Counted from the first letter of the stretch, positions 23,103-35,963 are shown. The stretch: DNA of 64,000 nt from Penicillium oxalicum (GCF_001723175.1 NC_064656.1:310001-374000); one strand, 5' to 3'. Numbers and translations are program-made. Notes: generated from the letters alone by a model not told the origin.

Positions 23103-24645
23103 ATGGTCTACGCAGCCTGGGCTCTTCTGAGCCTCGCAACACTTGGTCATGGCTATGCGACCGAGAAGCGTGCTGGGTCAGCCTCTGCATTCAGCTCCAA
23201 TTCCGCCGGCAACTACAAGCTATCTTCGATCGCCGCTCCGGTCCAAGGAAGTGGCAATCCTGGGTCAGAATCGACTTGGAAATTGAGCATTGACGATACC
23301 AGCTCGGGACATAAGCAGACCATCACTGGATTTGGCGCGGCTGTGACAGATGCGACAGTCACCACCTTCAACCGGCTCTCGAGCTCCAATCTGCAATCGT
23401 TGCTCGAGGAGCTGATGACCAACTCTGGCGCCGACTTTAGCTTGATGCGTCACACTATTGGCGCCTCGGATCTTTCAGGTGATCCTGCATACACCTATGA
23501 CGATAATGGCGGCTCTGCGGACCCATCCATGTCGGGGTTCAATCTCGGTGATCGAGGAAATGCCATGGCGCAGATGCTAGCCAAGATGAAGTCGCTTCAG
23601 TCGAAGTTGAAGATTCTCGGATCTCCGTGGAGCGCTCCAGGCTGGATGAAGCTGAATGGTGTCATTGATGGCACCACCAATCAGAATAACTTGAATGACG
23701 GATACCTCAGCGGTGGTACAGGCAGCTCCGGCTATGCCCAGGCGTTTGCGAACTATTTCGTCAAATACATCAAGGCCTATCAGAATCTTGGCGCCAATAT
23801 TGATGCTATTACCATCCAGAACGAACCTTTGAACAGCCAGTCGGGCTATCCTACGATGTACGTCTATGCAGACGAATCCGCGCAGTTGATCCAGAATTAT
23901 GTCGGACCTGCTCTTGCCAAAGCCGGTCTCAACACTGGAATCTGGGCCTATGATCACAACACTGGTAAGCAAGTTCTCCTCTCGTAAAAGTCACTCAAGC
24001 CTATTTTTTTGAGACCTAACCGGACTCCCCTATTCAACGCAAGATGTGCCTTCCTACCCTCAAACCGTCCTCAACACCGCAGGACAATACGTGGACTCCG
24101 TGGCTTGGCACTGCTACGCCTCCAATGTCGACTGGGGTGTCCTGACGCAATTCCACAACTCCAACCCTTCCGTCAATCAGTACATGACGGAATGCTGGAC
24201 TCCCGCCGGGACATGGAACCAAGCTGCCGACTTCACCATGGGCCCGCTCCAGAATTGGGCGTCGGGAGTGATCGCTTGGACTCTGGGCGCCGATGGCTCT
24301 GATGGACCCCATCTTTCCAGCGGCGGTTGTGGAAATTGTCAAGGCCTGGTGACCATCAACGGTGACAGCTACACATTCAACCCAGCCTACTATATGATGG
24401 CCCAATTCAGCAAATTCATGCCGCCTGGAGCAATAGTACTCGACGGAAGTGGCAGTTACACTTACTCCAGCGGTGGTGGTGTTCAGTCTGTTGCTTCATT
24501 GAACCCGGACGGAACTCGATCTGTCGTGATTGAGAACACGTTCAACAATGATATTTATATCACGCTCTCGACTAAGAGTGGACAGCAGTGGAGCGGGAAC
24601 ATTCCGAGCGAATCGGTCACCACTTGGGTACTTCCTGCGGTGTAA
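23103..24645 (+). CDS. Secreted GH30 endo-beta-1,6-glucanase
   Basis: Two exons, 23103-23964 and 24044-24645, with a 79-nt intron (GTAAGC...AAG) splitting the Asp codon in DHNTDVPSYP; 487 aa. Residues 1-18 form a signal peptide (MVYAAWALLSLATLGHGY) and EKR at 21-23 may be a Kex2-type processing site. GH30 hallmarks are clear: ITGFGAAVTDATV, SLMRHTIGASDLS, GSPWSAPGWMKLNG, acid/base E241 in ITIQNEPLNSQ, nucleophile E337 in YMTECWTP, and a C-terminal beta-sandwich ending WSGNIPSESVTTWVL. It closely follows the fungal endo-1,6-beta-glucanases (BGN16.3/Neg1 type), which cut beta-1,6-glucan in fungal walls or related polymers. Likely roles are wall remodelling or nutrition. The family is certain; the exact bond specificity is inferred. 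Confidence 0.93.
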
Positions 24646-25612
24646 TGAGAGGACGCAGATCTGGGTCTCATCTAATTGATAGGGCGGACTCATCTTGTCG
24701 ACCTTGATCGATCAATGTATATAAGTTGAAGATGGTACTCATTCCAGCGCTTGGTCTCCAGGATGAAAATATGACAAAAAAAAGAATTTTTCTATGGGAT
24801 GGTGAGGAATCAAACATCTCGTCATTTTATTTGGCCGTAATTTGACTGGAAAGGATCGCATATTATCGACCGAGCAATCATGGGTGCACCCTCCCAGCAT
24901 TGAATTGGTCGTTTCGTTCACGCAATTCCATTGTGAGAAGCCCTGACTTTTCTGTTCAGATTCAGAATCCTACTAGACAATCACACAATTACCAAATACA
25001 ACTACATTTCATGAAGCTGTAGTCGGAGCTCATCAATGGATTGGTATCACAGCCATTTCGATTGCTGGTCTTCTCTTCATACAGCCGGGAAGACGCCGGG
25101 CGCTCCCGCGGAGCCGACTGTTAGGGTTGTGAGGTCACGTGAGTGATGGCACCTGGAGTTACTGAGGCAATTCTTTGATCATTTTATTGAGAGGAATTTC
25201 ACGGCTGGCGAAAATCATTGAGAAAAAAAAACGCAAATATCATATGCTGCTTTTGTATTCTATCATGTCGAGGTCATTAAATAGTGAGTCGTGGATCAAC
25301 ACCCTATATACCAGATCACACATAGATGGAAAGAGGTAGGGTGAGAGGGAAGATGGCCAAACACTGAGAGTCTTCCTGCTCAGTTGCCATGATTGTTGTC
25401 CAACAGGAGATGCAACCCCAGATCAGAATTCGTGATGTGGGTTGGGGGTAAGGGGGTGATCGCTAAAGGCAGGACAAAAAAGTGCGATGGGTGGGGAGAG
25501 CCCCAATAGAAGAAGGCCAAGAGTGAGAAGAACAAGAGAGACATAAAAACAAGAACGCCGAAGAGGGTATGCAAGACGTAAAGGGGAAGGATGCAGAATG
25601 AGGAAACATAAA
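24646..25612. other. Intergenic between convergent genes
   Basis: The 3' flanks of the glucanase (+) and PAPS reductase (-) genes. A-rich tracts occur near 24775 and 25222. ORFs here are short and skewed in composition; none is called. Confidence 0.5.
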
Positions 25613-26626
25613 TTACTGGGCGGCGGAAGCAAGAGATGACTGCAGTGCCTGGGTCATGGCCTCTTCTTGTCGCTTACGCTCCATCTCCATCAAGTACTGG
25701 GCATATTTGGAGCGAGGATTGTGGATTCCACATTCGGTCTTCTGCTGACCCTTCCAGCGACCAGAGCGCTCGTCCTCATTTTCAGCGACAGGCTGTGTGG
25801 AGTGCCAGTCACCAATGCTCTTGTAGCCTCGGTCAAGGAGCTCGTTGTAAGGCACGTTGTGCTCCTTCACGTAGGCCTTGACTTGTTCAAACGACCAGTT
25901 GGCCAAGGGGTTGATCTTGATCAAGCCTGCTTCATCGACCTCGATGACGTCCAGGTCGCCACGCTTACCACCCTGGCTACGGCGACGACCAGTGAGAACA
26001 GCGTGAACATTCAACTCTCTGTAGGCACGCTGAGCGGGCTCAACCTTGGCCACCCAGTCATACAGCTGGTCGTCAGCCTCCCAAAGACGAGCTCCATACT
26101 TGGACTCGAACTCGGCAGGAGTGTCGGCACCCAAGGGCTTGTAGACATGGATGTTGTTGAGTGGGTAGCGTTTCCGGACCTTGTCCACAAGGCTCAGGGT
26201 CTCGGAGAAGTGGTGAAGGGTGTCAAGGAAGATGAGGTCAACCATTTGAGGGCGTGGCACATTCAGTTTTGACATCATGTCCAATGTGACCAGACCCGTC
26301 AAGCCAAAGGCAGTGGTCTGGAACAGGTGAGGCAGTGATGTGATACACCATCTCAGGATTTCTGTGTATAGATATCTTTGAGTCAGACCCTGTTCTCCAG
26401 GCAGAAAGCGGGGTTACCAGGTCGAGGCACCCGCATTGAAGTTAAACATACCTTGAGGCTCGAGAAATTGCAGTTGACGGTTTAGGAATTGAAGATGAGG
26501 CTTGGTGAAGACTATCTCGGGGACGTATTCCTCACTGGAGCCCCCGCTCACATATCCAGACTCAGTGTTGGCATCTCTGGAGTCGATGCCATTCTCGACA
26601 TCAGAGGGATAGTTCTTTGCAGGCAT
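25613..26626 (-). CDS. Phosphoadenosine phosphosulfate (PAPS) reductase
   Basis: Two exons, 26452-26626 and 25613-26361, with a 90-nt intron (GTATGT...ACACAG) splitting the Glu codon in LEPQEILRW; 307 aa. The enzyme reduces PAPS to sulfite with electrons from thioredoxin in sulfate assimilation (MET16 in yeast, sA in Aspergillus). Seen motifs: LFQTTAFGLTGLV, IFLDTLHHFSET, HAVLTGRRRSQGGKRG, IKINPLANWSFEQV and the catalytic ECGIH with C269 near the C-terminus. Only one Cys sits in that motif and the paired Fe-S cysteines of APS reductases are absent, which supports PAPS rather than APS as substrate. The N-terminal ~35 residues are acidic and variable. The gene is divergent from the phosphoserine phosphatase gene. 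Confidence 0.94.
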
Positions 26627-27712
26627 CGTGTGAAGAGTCGGAAGATAATGCGAGTGCAATGTACAAGATGTGATGGATGTATAAAGCAAAGAGAAGGCTG
26701 GGACTTGTCTAGCAACACAAAAGTGACGTGTTGGACAATGGAAGGCGTGAGATGAAGGAGGCCGGTGTCGGTGCTGGTCTGGATATAAAAGAGGAACGAG
26801 TGGATTATCGAGCACGACATCATCCTGGCATCTTCATGCCTAGCATTTCTCATCCATCATCCGGTTCCAATGCCGTCCGATTCTGCCGGGCCAGCCGGGG
26901 GAGCAATCACGCAATTTTGGCGACCGCCTTCAAGCACGCAATTGTTGCATTTTTGGTACCTGTGGGGTACCGAAATCTCCAATTTTGTCAGAGTGCCCTG
27001 TCAATCGCATGCCTTCTTCAAGATTCGACTAGCTAGACGTAGCGTAGCGTCCATCTTGATTGGAAATTTTGCTTATGAAAGAGCTGATCCATGCGCCGGG
27101 TCAATAGCGAAGGGCGTGCGCGATCATTGCTTCTCGCTCATGGAGAACCCCATCCGGCTGACCAATCCATTCCTTCGATGGATGAGATTGCATCGCCTGT
27201 AAATCCTTTAATCTAATGGATGATGTTAGAATTGGTCTGAACATTGAGACAAAGACTGACTTGTCAAACGTTTACCCGATTTGACATGGATCCTGAGCCT
27301 ACCTAGTACTGGTAAATTTGCGACATATCGAAAGTTCCGGTCTCGCCTTGACTTTGATGTCGATGGCACGGAGCTTCTCCCTTGGGTCATTATGCTGAGC
27401 GGTGAAAGATATTCACGTGATTTACAGTAGACATGGTCCTTCGTACGGCGAATGCGATGCGATGCCCAAAAGGGTCTGAAAAAACCACCAGCCTGCCCGA
27501 TCCGCTCTCCAACGCGGGGGGCACCTTCCCAGATCTTGGTCGCAGTCAGGTGACATGGCGGGCCTTGGGAGTAACACGTGCTGATCACCCACCTGGGAAA
27601 GTGGGCTTGCAAGTGGACTCAGAATCAGCAAAGCTGCCTGAGGTCGTGTACAGTGCCGGTATCTCAGGCTATCCATCTTTTCTATTCATTCTTATTGTAA
27701 AGTTCTTCAGAG
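26627..27712. promoter_or_regulatory. Shared divergent promoter region, PAPS reductase / serB
   Basis: 1.09 kb between two divergent genes that both supply cysteine synthesis. A TATAAAA lies at 26784-26790 (plus-strand reading). By eye I found no perfect copy of the palindromic ATGRYRYCAT site known for the CYS3/MetR regulators. No ORF here is convincing. Confidence 0.4.
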
Positions 27713-29238
27713 ATGGCTGAATCCACTGCTTCCCGCCAACGCCCCTCGTTGGGCCAAATGCGCAGCAACTCGTTCCTCCAGGATCACCAGCAGTATAAGC
27801 CCCCCGTCAACCAGACAATCGGAGAGGTTCTGGGTGCGCTACCGGATGAGGTCACACTGAGCAACCCTATCAAGCCCGACCCGGAGCGTGTTACAGACAG
27901 TGGAATCATTCACAGTCTCTTCAACCGTCAGGCCAATCCACTTCCCCAGGGTACCCCGCGTATCGTCGCAACCATTTTCTACAAGTCCGCCAATCCAGTG
28001 CACCCGACGTACCACCCCGACGTTTCCCCCGCGTTGCGTCCTGGAAACAAACTTCCGTCGCCCCAGATCCCTTCGGGCTCAGCTCCGTCTGTGGACATTG
28101 AGAAGATTCCACGCGAACCGCCCGTGCCGGAGCCCGAGCCGCTCGACCACCTATACGGACCTTATGTCTCGCAGCTCTGTCTGACCAACTTCCTGCAAGT
28201 TTTAGAGTCTCTCCCTACCCCTTACCAGCGTACATACACATCACACAGGTGTCTCGACCGTGAGGAACAGCCACATGTGGTCGAGGTGACATTTTCCCCG
28301 CCGCCTGACCCGGCGTACCTCTCGTTCGACGATCTGCGCAAGCATGAGAGCATCTGGCGCTTCGAGCGCGAGTGGAACGTCGAAGTGGTTCTGCAGCAGG
28401 AGAGCGTCTTCCGCCGACACAAACGACTGGCGGTGTTCGATATGGATAGCACTTTGATTGAAAATGAGGTCATTGATGAAATTGCCAAGTTTATCGGTGT
28501 AGAGAAGGAGGTCTCGGTAGGTTGCGCAACACACCACACCGCGCCGTAGACGTTGTGGGCGATGTACTGATTCGCAGTGATGCCGTAGGAAATCACCGAG
28601 CGTGCCATGAATGGCGAGCTCGACTTCTCCGCCTCATTGAAGGCGCGTGTCAGTCTGCTCAAGGGGGTCCCGGCCGATGTTTTTGATAAACTCAAGTCTG
28701 TCTTGACTATCTCAAGGGGGGCCCGCGAGCTGTGTCGCGCTCTGAAGGCTCTTGGGTTCAAGATGGCTGTTCTGAGCGGCGGGTTCCAGCCTCTGGCCGA
28801 ATGGCTTGCTGGTGAACTTGGCTTGGATTTTGCCGTTGCAAACCACGTAAGTAGCTCAAAGAAACGTCAGATTACAGCGACTCACGAATTTTTCTTCCAC
28901 AGCTGGAAATCGACCCGACATCGCAAACCTTGACCGGCAAGCTGGTCGAGTCTAAGCCCATCATTGACGCGGCCCAAAAGCGCTCGCTCTTGCAGTCCAT
29001 CGCAGCGGAACACAACATTCCTATTTCTCAGACTATCTCTGTGGGCGACGGAGCCAATGATCTTCTCATGCTGCATGCTGCAGGCTTGGGAGTGGCCTGG
29101 CGCGCCAAGACCAAGGTCCAGCTTGAGGCTCCAACTCGTATCAATGGACAGAGTCTCACTGACATTCTCTACCTGCTCGGCTTGGATAACGAGGATATTA
29201 TGGAGCTATGTACTGGGCCGGCTCCTCAAGCTCAATGA
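27713..29238 (+). CDS. Phosphoserine phosphatase (SerB type)
   Basis: Three exons: 27713-28516, 28589-28846 and 28903-29238, giving 465 aa; both introns (72 and 56 nt) fall between codons. The HAD-family catalytic domain starts with LAVFDMDSTLIENEVIDE (nucleophile D243, general acid D245), continues through ITERAMNGELDF, VLSGGFQPLAEWL and KRSLLQSIAAEH, and ends with VGDGANDLLML, the metal-binding loop. The ~235-residue N-terminal extension is typical of filamentous-fungal SerB; it includes regions resembling the ACT-like part of bacterial SerB. The enzyme performs the last step of serine synthesis from 3-phosphoglycerate in the cytosol. The first intron uses the TAG at 28586-28588; the nearer CAG at 28574-28576 would break the frame. 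Confidence 0.93.
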
Positions 29239-29941
29239 GCGTCTTTGAGACGATTATTCGTCTTAGGTAGCTGGCTGGGCAGCTACTCGGCTGGTGAATC
29301 ATTCACTGGTACCTGACGGGCCATGCACATGGACTCGGTCATTCGCCACACAACTCAAACACTTTTGCTCGAACTTTCGATGTTAAAGAAATCGCGTTCA
29401 ACGCGCCAGCCTCATTATTTTACTTGGCTTGATCCATGGAAATTCTTTTCTCATATTTTCCCACTTGAGTCAGTGGAGTCAAGGCCCAGTCGTGGCATTG
29501 AATATTCATGTTCTGTCTCTGAAAGAAACCTGCGGTTGCAATGTAAATTTCCCCGAACGGCACAGCAGAGCGCAAATATAGCATCACGTAAACAACCGTT
29601 GAATCAGGTATGAATTACTTCCAATGAAGCCACAGGCATCCGAACCAAAACCATATAGTGAGAAAAGCGTCCTAGTATTTTTTGCGTGCCAGTCCACGCA
29701 CGGAATCAATGTTCATGCAAGATGTACAAGAGAGCAAATATTGACGGTGATACAGAAAAGTAAGAGCCAGTCCCAATGTTGAATCAGATAGGAAAACAGC
29801 CCCCTGATACCGACCAAACCAATGCAATGTTAACGCCAAGTGAAACACAAAAAAACCATTAAGAAAAGGATATCCATGAGAATTATTAAGCCAATTGAAA
29901 CGGCCTGGCCGCCCCTCGAACCATTTTAGAGGCACCGTTCT
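29239..29941. other. Intergenic between convergent genes
   Basis: The 3' flanks of serB and lipoyl synthase. No motif-bearing ORF or RNA gene seen. Confidence 0.5.
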
Positions 29942-31198
29942 TCAAGCGACAGGTTTGTCCGTAGAAGCCGAGGCTGAATCCACGGCGGAAGTCACGCCTC
30001 CACTTGCAGCACGGCGTTTCTTGAGCACATTCTCAATGAATGCCTCACCCGCCTTGTAACTGCTGCGGACCAGAGGACCAGAGGCGCAGTACAGGAAGCC
30101 CATTTCCAGAGCTCGCTTGCGCCAGAATTCGAAACGATCGGGCGTGACGTACTCGTGTACTGCCATGTGACGTTTGCTGGGCCGCATGTATTGGCCAAAA
30201 GTGACAACGTCAACCTTGACGGCGCGCAGCTGTCGCAGAGCATCCTCGATTTGCTCGTCGGTCTCACCGAAGCCAAGCATTAGCGAGGTCTTGGTGATTA
30301 GATCCGGCCGAGCTTGCTTGGCAGCATCCAAAACCCGAATTGACTGCTGGAAGGTGGCGCGACGATCCCGAATGTGCGGTGTGAGCGCCTCCACAGTTTC
30401 GACGTTATGGGCATACACGTCCAGGCCGGATCGCGCAACCAAGGCAACCATATCCATGTTTCCCCAGTAATCACCCGTCAAACACTCGACGAGGATGTTG
30501 GGCGCCTTCTGCTTAATCTTGATGACAGTTTCAGCGAAGTGGCGGGCGCCGCCGTCTGCCAGGTCATCGCGATCGACACTGGTCAAGACGACGTAGCCAA
30601 GTCCCCAGCGTGAGATTGCTTCGGCGGTATTTTCGGGTTCATGGGGATCGAGAGGCGCTGGAGTGCGGCTAGTCTTCACGCTGCAGAAGCGGCATCCGCG
30701 CGTGCAAGTATCACCCATCAACATGATCGTCGCTGTCGCCGCGGACTTGTCACTGCCACCCCAGCAGTCGGAGATGTTGGGGCAGCGAGCCTCCTCACAA
30801 ACAGTATGTAAGTTGAGACCTCGCAGATCCTTCTTCAACCGTTGGTAGTTCTTGGAGTCAGGGATGGGCGTCTTCAACCACGAAGGCAAACGAGTCATTT
30901 CCTTCTTGCGACCAGCGGGCCCGACCAGGGCCGTTTTGAGCTCATAAGCCTCCGAGGCGTCAAGAGGCTCCTCTTTGCCTCCTGATACAAAGTCGGAAAA
31001 GGAGGGGCCTGCATTCAATTTGTCTTTGAAAGTTGTGGCTCGCCGCCGCGTCATTGCATCGGACGAGGTTGAGGTGGCGGAAGAGGCATCAGTTGTGGCA
31101 TAGCTGCGACTTGTGATAGGGAATACCGAAGAACCCAAAAATTGGCCAGTCGATCGAACGGACGATAGACGCTGGAAAGCTCTCGTAGAGGCTGACAT
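29942..31198 (-). CDS. Lipoyl synthase, mitochondrial
   Basis: Single exon, 418 aa, starting at the ATG at 31198. The N-terminus ([15 protein letters not shown], later RSYATT) is a mitochondrial targeting sequence rich in Arg and Ser and free of acid residues. The radical-SAM cluster motif is CTRGCRFC (C165, C169, C172). The auxiliary cluster cysteines specific for lipoyl synthases are C134, C139 and C145 ([12 protein letters not shown]). Other hallmarks are [26 protein letters not shown] and [12 protein letters not shown], and near the end RSSYKAGE with the conserved Ser. The enzyme inserts two sulfur atoms into protein-bound octanoyl groups to make lipoate for PDH, KGDH and glycine cleavage (LIP5 in yeast). 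Length and motifs are complete. Confidence 0.96.
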   Translation of the reverse strand: MSASTRAFQRLSSVRSTGQFLGSSVFPITSRSYATTDASSATSTSSDAMTRRRATTFKDKLNAGPSFSDFVSGGKEEPLDASEAYELKTALVGPAGRKKEMTRLPSWLKTPIPDSKNYQRLKKDLRGLNLHTVCEEARCPNISDCWGGSDKSAATATIMLMGDTCTRGCRFCSVKTSRTPAPLDPHEPENTAEAISRWGLGYVVLTSVDRDDLADGGARHFAETVIKIKQKAPNILVECLTGDYWGNMDMVALVARSGLDVYAHNVETVEALTPHIRDRRATFQQSIRVLDAAKQARPDLITKTSLMLGFGETDEQIEDALRQLRAVKVDVVTFGQYMRPSKRHMAVHEYVTPDRFEFWRKRALEMGFLYCASGPLVRSSYKAGEAFIENVLKKRRAASGGVTSAVDSASASTDKPVA

Positions 31199-32017
31199 TG
31201 TGGCGAGGGTGTGAAATTCTCGGACGTTTGCAAGTGAGAAGATCAGAAACCGTCAGGGAAAGATAAGACGCCGATACTACAGAATCCCGCGGGAAACCGT
31301 TCTGCGTTCTGACTAAGACTCGCCGTCTGATCGGAGCATGGTTGTTCCGCCGATCTGCAATAAAGCAATCCGGTGCCAAGGTTAAGCTACTGTTGAGTTG
31401 TGGGGACCGGAGATCACAGCCCTGGGCAAGGAACTACGGTCAGTAAGATTATTATGCAAGCCCCTACAAGGGGGGCAGGGTCGTTAATAATGATGTACGT
31501 TTGCCGGATACAAGTCAATAAACGCTACCCGTACGGCTGAACGAGGAAACTGAGATCTTCCTCGTGTTGATGGCGAAAAGAGATCCTTTGATTTTTTCGT
31601 TTTGGACAAATGAGATGTGATTAAGATTATGTATGGTGGTAGATGTTGTAGTAAGCTAATAATTCAATTTCCATGCGACCGATCGTCGCAATGAATCCGT
31701 AATGAGTTTTGGAACGCAAGCCGCCATGCAAGGGTATGGAAAAGATGAAAACAAAAGGATAGAAAAAAAAAACAGGTGACAGTAGGGAAGATTCGAGTCA
31801 ATTGAAGATAGAAATGGTAGGAAAAGAAATCCAGTGAGTGAATGCCCGATAGAAGAGCAGGTGTGACAAAGGAAAGGTTGGAAGCAGAGAAGGGAGCGGA
31901 ACGCTGAATGAGACAGGGCGATAAAGAGTGGAGGTTCTCTAGTAAAAGACAGTGGCAGCCTGACTCAAGGCAATTGTACGAGAAGTTGAACAGGATAAGG
32001 GAGGGTCAAGAGTTGTC
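31199..32017. other. Intergenic, nothing recognised
   Basis: The promoter side of lipoyl synthase and the 3' flank of the next minus-strand gene. Purine-rich between 31740 and 31960. No gene supported. Confidence 0.5.
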
Positions 32018-34299
32018 TCAGACGTGTGTTTCGAGGACTTGGGCGAGTACTTCAATAGCTGATTTCAGCATACCATCAGACTGGCCACTGATGGCGAATA
32101 AAAGGTTGTCGATGATCCGTTCGATATGGTGACGAAGATCCGCAGTACGAGAGCCGGGCGCTGGGTCTTTAATGCGACCAGGCGACGCTGTGGGAAGCTG
32201 AATTCCCAAGGTGCTGTACGCCTTTGCGGGGACGGCCTCAATGTTGTAGTGTTCGCTTCGTCTTGATAAAGATGGTTTTCGTCGCTGTAACTTGCCAAGT
32301 GAATGGAGGTAGTTGCGTGCGATCAGTGCCGCACACAGACAATCCAGCAAGTTCTCTGCGACGGCGGGAAAGATTGTTCGGAAATGTCGCAAGAGAGTTT
32401 TTTCATCATTTTTGCGAAGGAAAACAATAACTGGAGAAGCAAGTCGTAGCATATAGCGTGGGAAATCTTTCACGGAGTGCTCAAGCTCACTGAGCGACCA
32501 CTCATGGTCATCCAATGTCCATTGGTAGTCCCATGAGGCTTGTTTTTCAAGTTGTTCCCCTTCAGACGGACGTGGCGTATGACCTGGAGAGTGTGTGCGC
32601 AGAGACGGGGATGCCCTCGGACTAACGCTGCCCGAACGAATTTCTGCCTTGGGCGAACTCTCGTGCCCGCTGAAAGTCGAGTCAAGCCTGTCACCCGTCA
32701 CCGTAGACGTAACGCTGTCAGAAGTCAACGATCCAGGATCTGAGAACATATCGTCGTCTGTGGAGTCAGTATAGGGACGAGTGTGACACCTTGATTCGTG
32801 GGTCTCATAGCCACTGTCAGAGGGGTCTGGAGGCGTCTCAAGGGGGGTGTCAGGGCTGAATGCGGAAACCTCTTCTTGCCGCTGATCTGGAGTCATCGGG
32901 ATGCACGCCGAGTGATGAATGATGAATGGCGGTGCAAACGGTGGGCCTGGTGGCGCCATGGAGGGAGACAATTGTCGTGAAATGTCAACAAGTTTAGGCT
33001 TGCTGGCTACAGCAAATCTCTGTTTCAGGATGTTCGGTCAGATCGCGATAGCCGTGTGATATGGGGGTTTAAACTTACCACTGGTTCCTCAAGGGTTCTT
33101 GCCTCGGCAAGCAAATTCAATTTTGGCATTGACAGATTTTGTTCAATGATCTGGCACTTTCGACGATTGAATTCCTTGGGGTTCTCGTGCTTATCAAGCC
33201 TGTCGTGTGGAACACCTTGCAACCATGTCTCACAATACGAGAAATTGCTGGGTATCCAACTCGCTCCGCTTGAAACCGTGGTTGTGCGTGGCCGTTGAGG
33301 TGTCGGAGAGGCGGAAGACATGGAGAGTTCGACGCTGTAGTGTGAAGCAGGCGATTGGGGTGTTCTTTTATCTACACCTCCACGTTCCTCACTTGAACTG
33401 GAGGCTGCCAGAGTTTCTTCGCACTGTCGAATCAGATTCGAGTGTGCCTCGTGGACATTGGTGACATCCGTGCGCCGCTTTTCAGGTGCCTTGGCTTGCC
33501 GGTCTGCTGGTCGATATGGTTGATAGGAAGGTTTGGAATCCACAGCCGCATCCTGGAATGGTCCTTGATACGATCCCTTCTGATCCGTCCTGGGCTCAGT
33601 GCTCACAAACTGTGAGCTACTCATGCACCTTCTAGCAACGGATCCTGGTTGCAGATGATTTTTCTGGTGAGGGTTGGGATCTTTTTGAGTTTCAAAGTAA
33701 GATGCATCAGGCCCAGCACTTGCCGGCCTGGATTCGGAAATTGGAGGGCTGGGTAACAAGCCAAATGCGGCCATGCTCGATGATGTTAGATTTTGGTCTG
33801 ATCGCCACGTTCTCAATGCATGGCCCGCCGGCGACTTCGATGACTGACGCGTAGGTCTCGTGGAGAAAGGCAGCGTCCCATCGCAGGAGGCCGATACTGG
33901 TGACGATGCGGATACAGGAGACCCTGGCAGCCTTAGTTGGAAAGGTTCCTTCATCTTCCGCACAGATCGAAAAGGTGAAGCACAAGATGATGTTCGGTCT
34001 GCAGTCCTGCGTGGAAGAGGCACAGAAATCTCATGCATGTCTGCTGATGGCAATGTCGGAGCTGGCGCAAAAGATAAGGACGGTGGATAATGTTTGCTTG
34101 TTCGGCGCCGAGGTTGATATGTAGGAGACCACCTTCGCGGGGACGGTATAGGGTCCAGAACACAATCCCGGATCGTCATACCATCGGGGTCTATTGATTC
34201 ACTCCTGGAGGCTTGTCTCTTTATTCGGGTTTCAATTCGAACCGGTGGACATATGGGTTTGGACACTTGTGGGAGCCCAGGCTCCATACTGGTAGCCAT
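32018..34299 (-). CDS. Hypothetical Ser/Pro-rich protein (740 aa)
   Basis: Two exons, 33079-34299 and 32018-33019, joined by a 59-nt phase-0 intron (GTAAGT...AACAG). The frames meet exactly, so I treat the two ORFs as one gene. The first ~330 residues are disordered, rich in Ser, Pro and Arg. A short conserved-looking segment follows (FSYCETWLQGVP, then FNRRKCQIIEQNL) just before the intron. Exon 2 holds another disordered acidic/Ser region and then a probable helical domain (WSLSELEHSVKDFPRYMLRL, HFRTIFPAVAENLLDCLCAA, HHIERIIDNLLFAIS). No catalytic motif, signal peptide or membrane segment is seen. The start was set at the first ATG; an upstream exon is possible. I do not recognise the family; a regulatory or scaffold role would be a guess. 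Confidence 0.72.
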
Positions 34300-35963
34300 G
34301 GCACCGGTTCCTAGATGGATTGAAGACCGGTTACTGCGTTTGGGCTGATCAAAGTGACCTGTCCTCCTCGAAAGCAATCAAATGGGTTGTATTGCCGTAG
34401 CGTGGTCGGGATTGCAATGGCACAATGGTCGGTGCCGTCGATTGTCGCAAGATTAGTTGTGATCAAAACAAAAGCGAGAGCAGTCTCCTAGGCAGGGGCT
34501 CAAATTGTCCTTATACCAGCACAGAGGCGCTGAGTTGAAGGCAGTGGGCAGGTGGAACGATCACCAGGACATTGAGACCTCGTACAAAGCCCCTTGACAG
34601 GATAATGGGCAAGTTTACTCCTGTCACGACAGATCCCTGGCACGTCTTCTCTTTTTTCAACCGATTTGCTCAGAGGAGAGCGTGGAGCGTTGTCACCCCT
34701 TCTTCTAGGAAATCAATCTCCTTCTCTCCAGCACCACTTTCAGGCTACTATCGGCCACGAGTCAGGGCAATAATAGTGGGAATGAGCTTACGCTATCCTT
34801 GCATTCCAGACAGAAGTGAGATTGCGAGCACCAATGCTACGTGATTGGGCCCATCATGAGTAGTCATGGAAGCCAAGGGTCTGCAGGAGCCCGTCAACGT
34901 GGGAAGACACCCTCGCTCAGTTGTCACCACCGTCATCGGTCTCATAGCACCGGTGATTGAGTGGAGTCCGGGAATGAGACATCTGGGTTGGGGGTGAAGC
35001 ATTGTCAAGTTCGCAGCCCAATCAGCACCCTTTGAAGGGCAACAGGATCGACCGCAGGGTGTTCACGAGCGAGCAGCAACCGGATCAACCGCAGGATGTG
35101 TCTCGTCGCCGCGGGACAACAGGGGAAGGGGAGCTGCCCCTTGCATCGGAGCTCCTCATGCCTGGCTGCAGTCTGAAACTCGACTATAAAATGCTTCACC
35201 ATGCCAAGAAATCGTCATGCGCAACTCTGCAGCGCGAGGTCAAGCTACGAAGATGCGGGCTGTTCTTCTGTGACTGCGTCAATCAGTAGTCCCCGCGGGG
35301 CGATCTCAAGTTGAGTCTCATTGTCAGAAATTCTGAAATGCTCGCCCTCGGTCTCATAACACGTAGGAGTTCTTAATACCCATGTCCACTGGTTCGTTCA
35401 TGTAGCCTGTGGGAAAACGAGTCATGGGGTCCATCGGCTTTGCAGTAAATAGTCTCAATTATTACGGCTTCCGAGTCCGATCTCGATCTGTCTGGGTGGC
35501 GCTGGACCAATTTCTGGACAGGTCCAAACGCTGAGTACGGATCGGAAGATGACATGTATCAGCTTGACAGCCTCGTTCTTGGAGTCTTTCAGCCGTCAAA
35601 AATCTCCGCAGCGTGACCACGGACGACCGCGCTACTCCCACTTAGAGTTCCCGCGATTCATCACATCTCGCAGGGAGCTGATGCCGCGCATTTCTTGGAA
35701 AGCCTAAAGCCGGAGGTGAACAAACAATGCAAACTCTCCGTTATCAAGCTTATCGCCAATAATCATCAGAGGAGAAAAAAAAAGGATTGCGGCTTGAATC
35801 TGAGGAATGGAGCACCTATTCCCGACTGAAATCTGAAAAACTTGCACTTCATTACACTCGTCACTTCAGGGACACGATCTGTTCATTTTTCTCGATCAAT
35901 CGAGTTGACCTCCGCCCGGCCTCTTCGGTCTTGAGCCCTGTGCCCGACCCCCTTCCATTCCCC
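34300..35963. other. Intergenic, divergent promoters
   Basis: Lies between the 740-aa hypothetical gene (-) and ipi3 (+). The frame upstream of the ipi3 ATG is open back to about 35787 but without a better start. Nothing else recognised. Confidence 0.5.

Noticed and set aside
26784..26790. TATAAAA in the divergent region as a core promoter for either gene
   Set aside because: It reads on the plus strand but lies over 900 nt from serB, and is in the wrong orientation for PAPS reductase; left unassigned.
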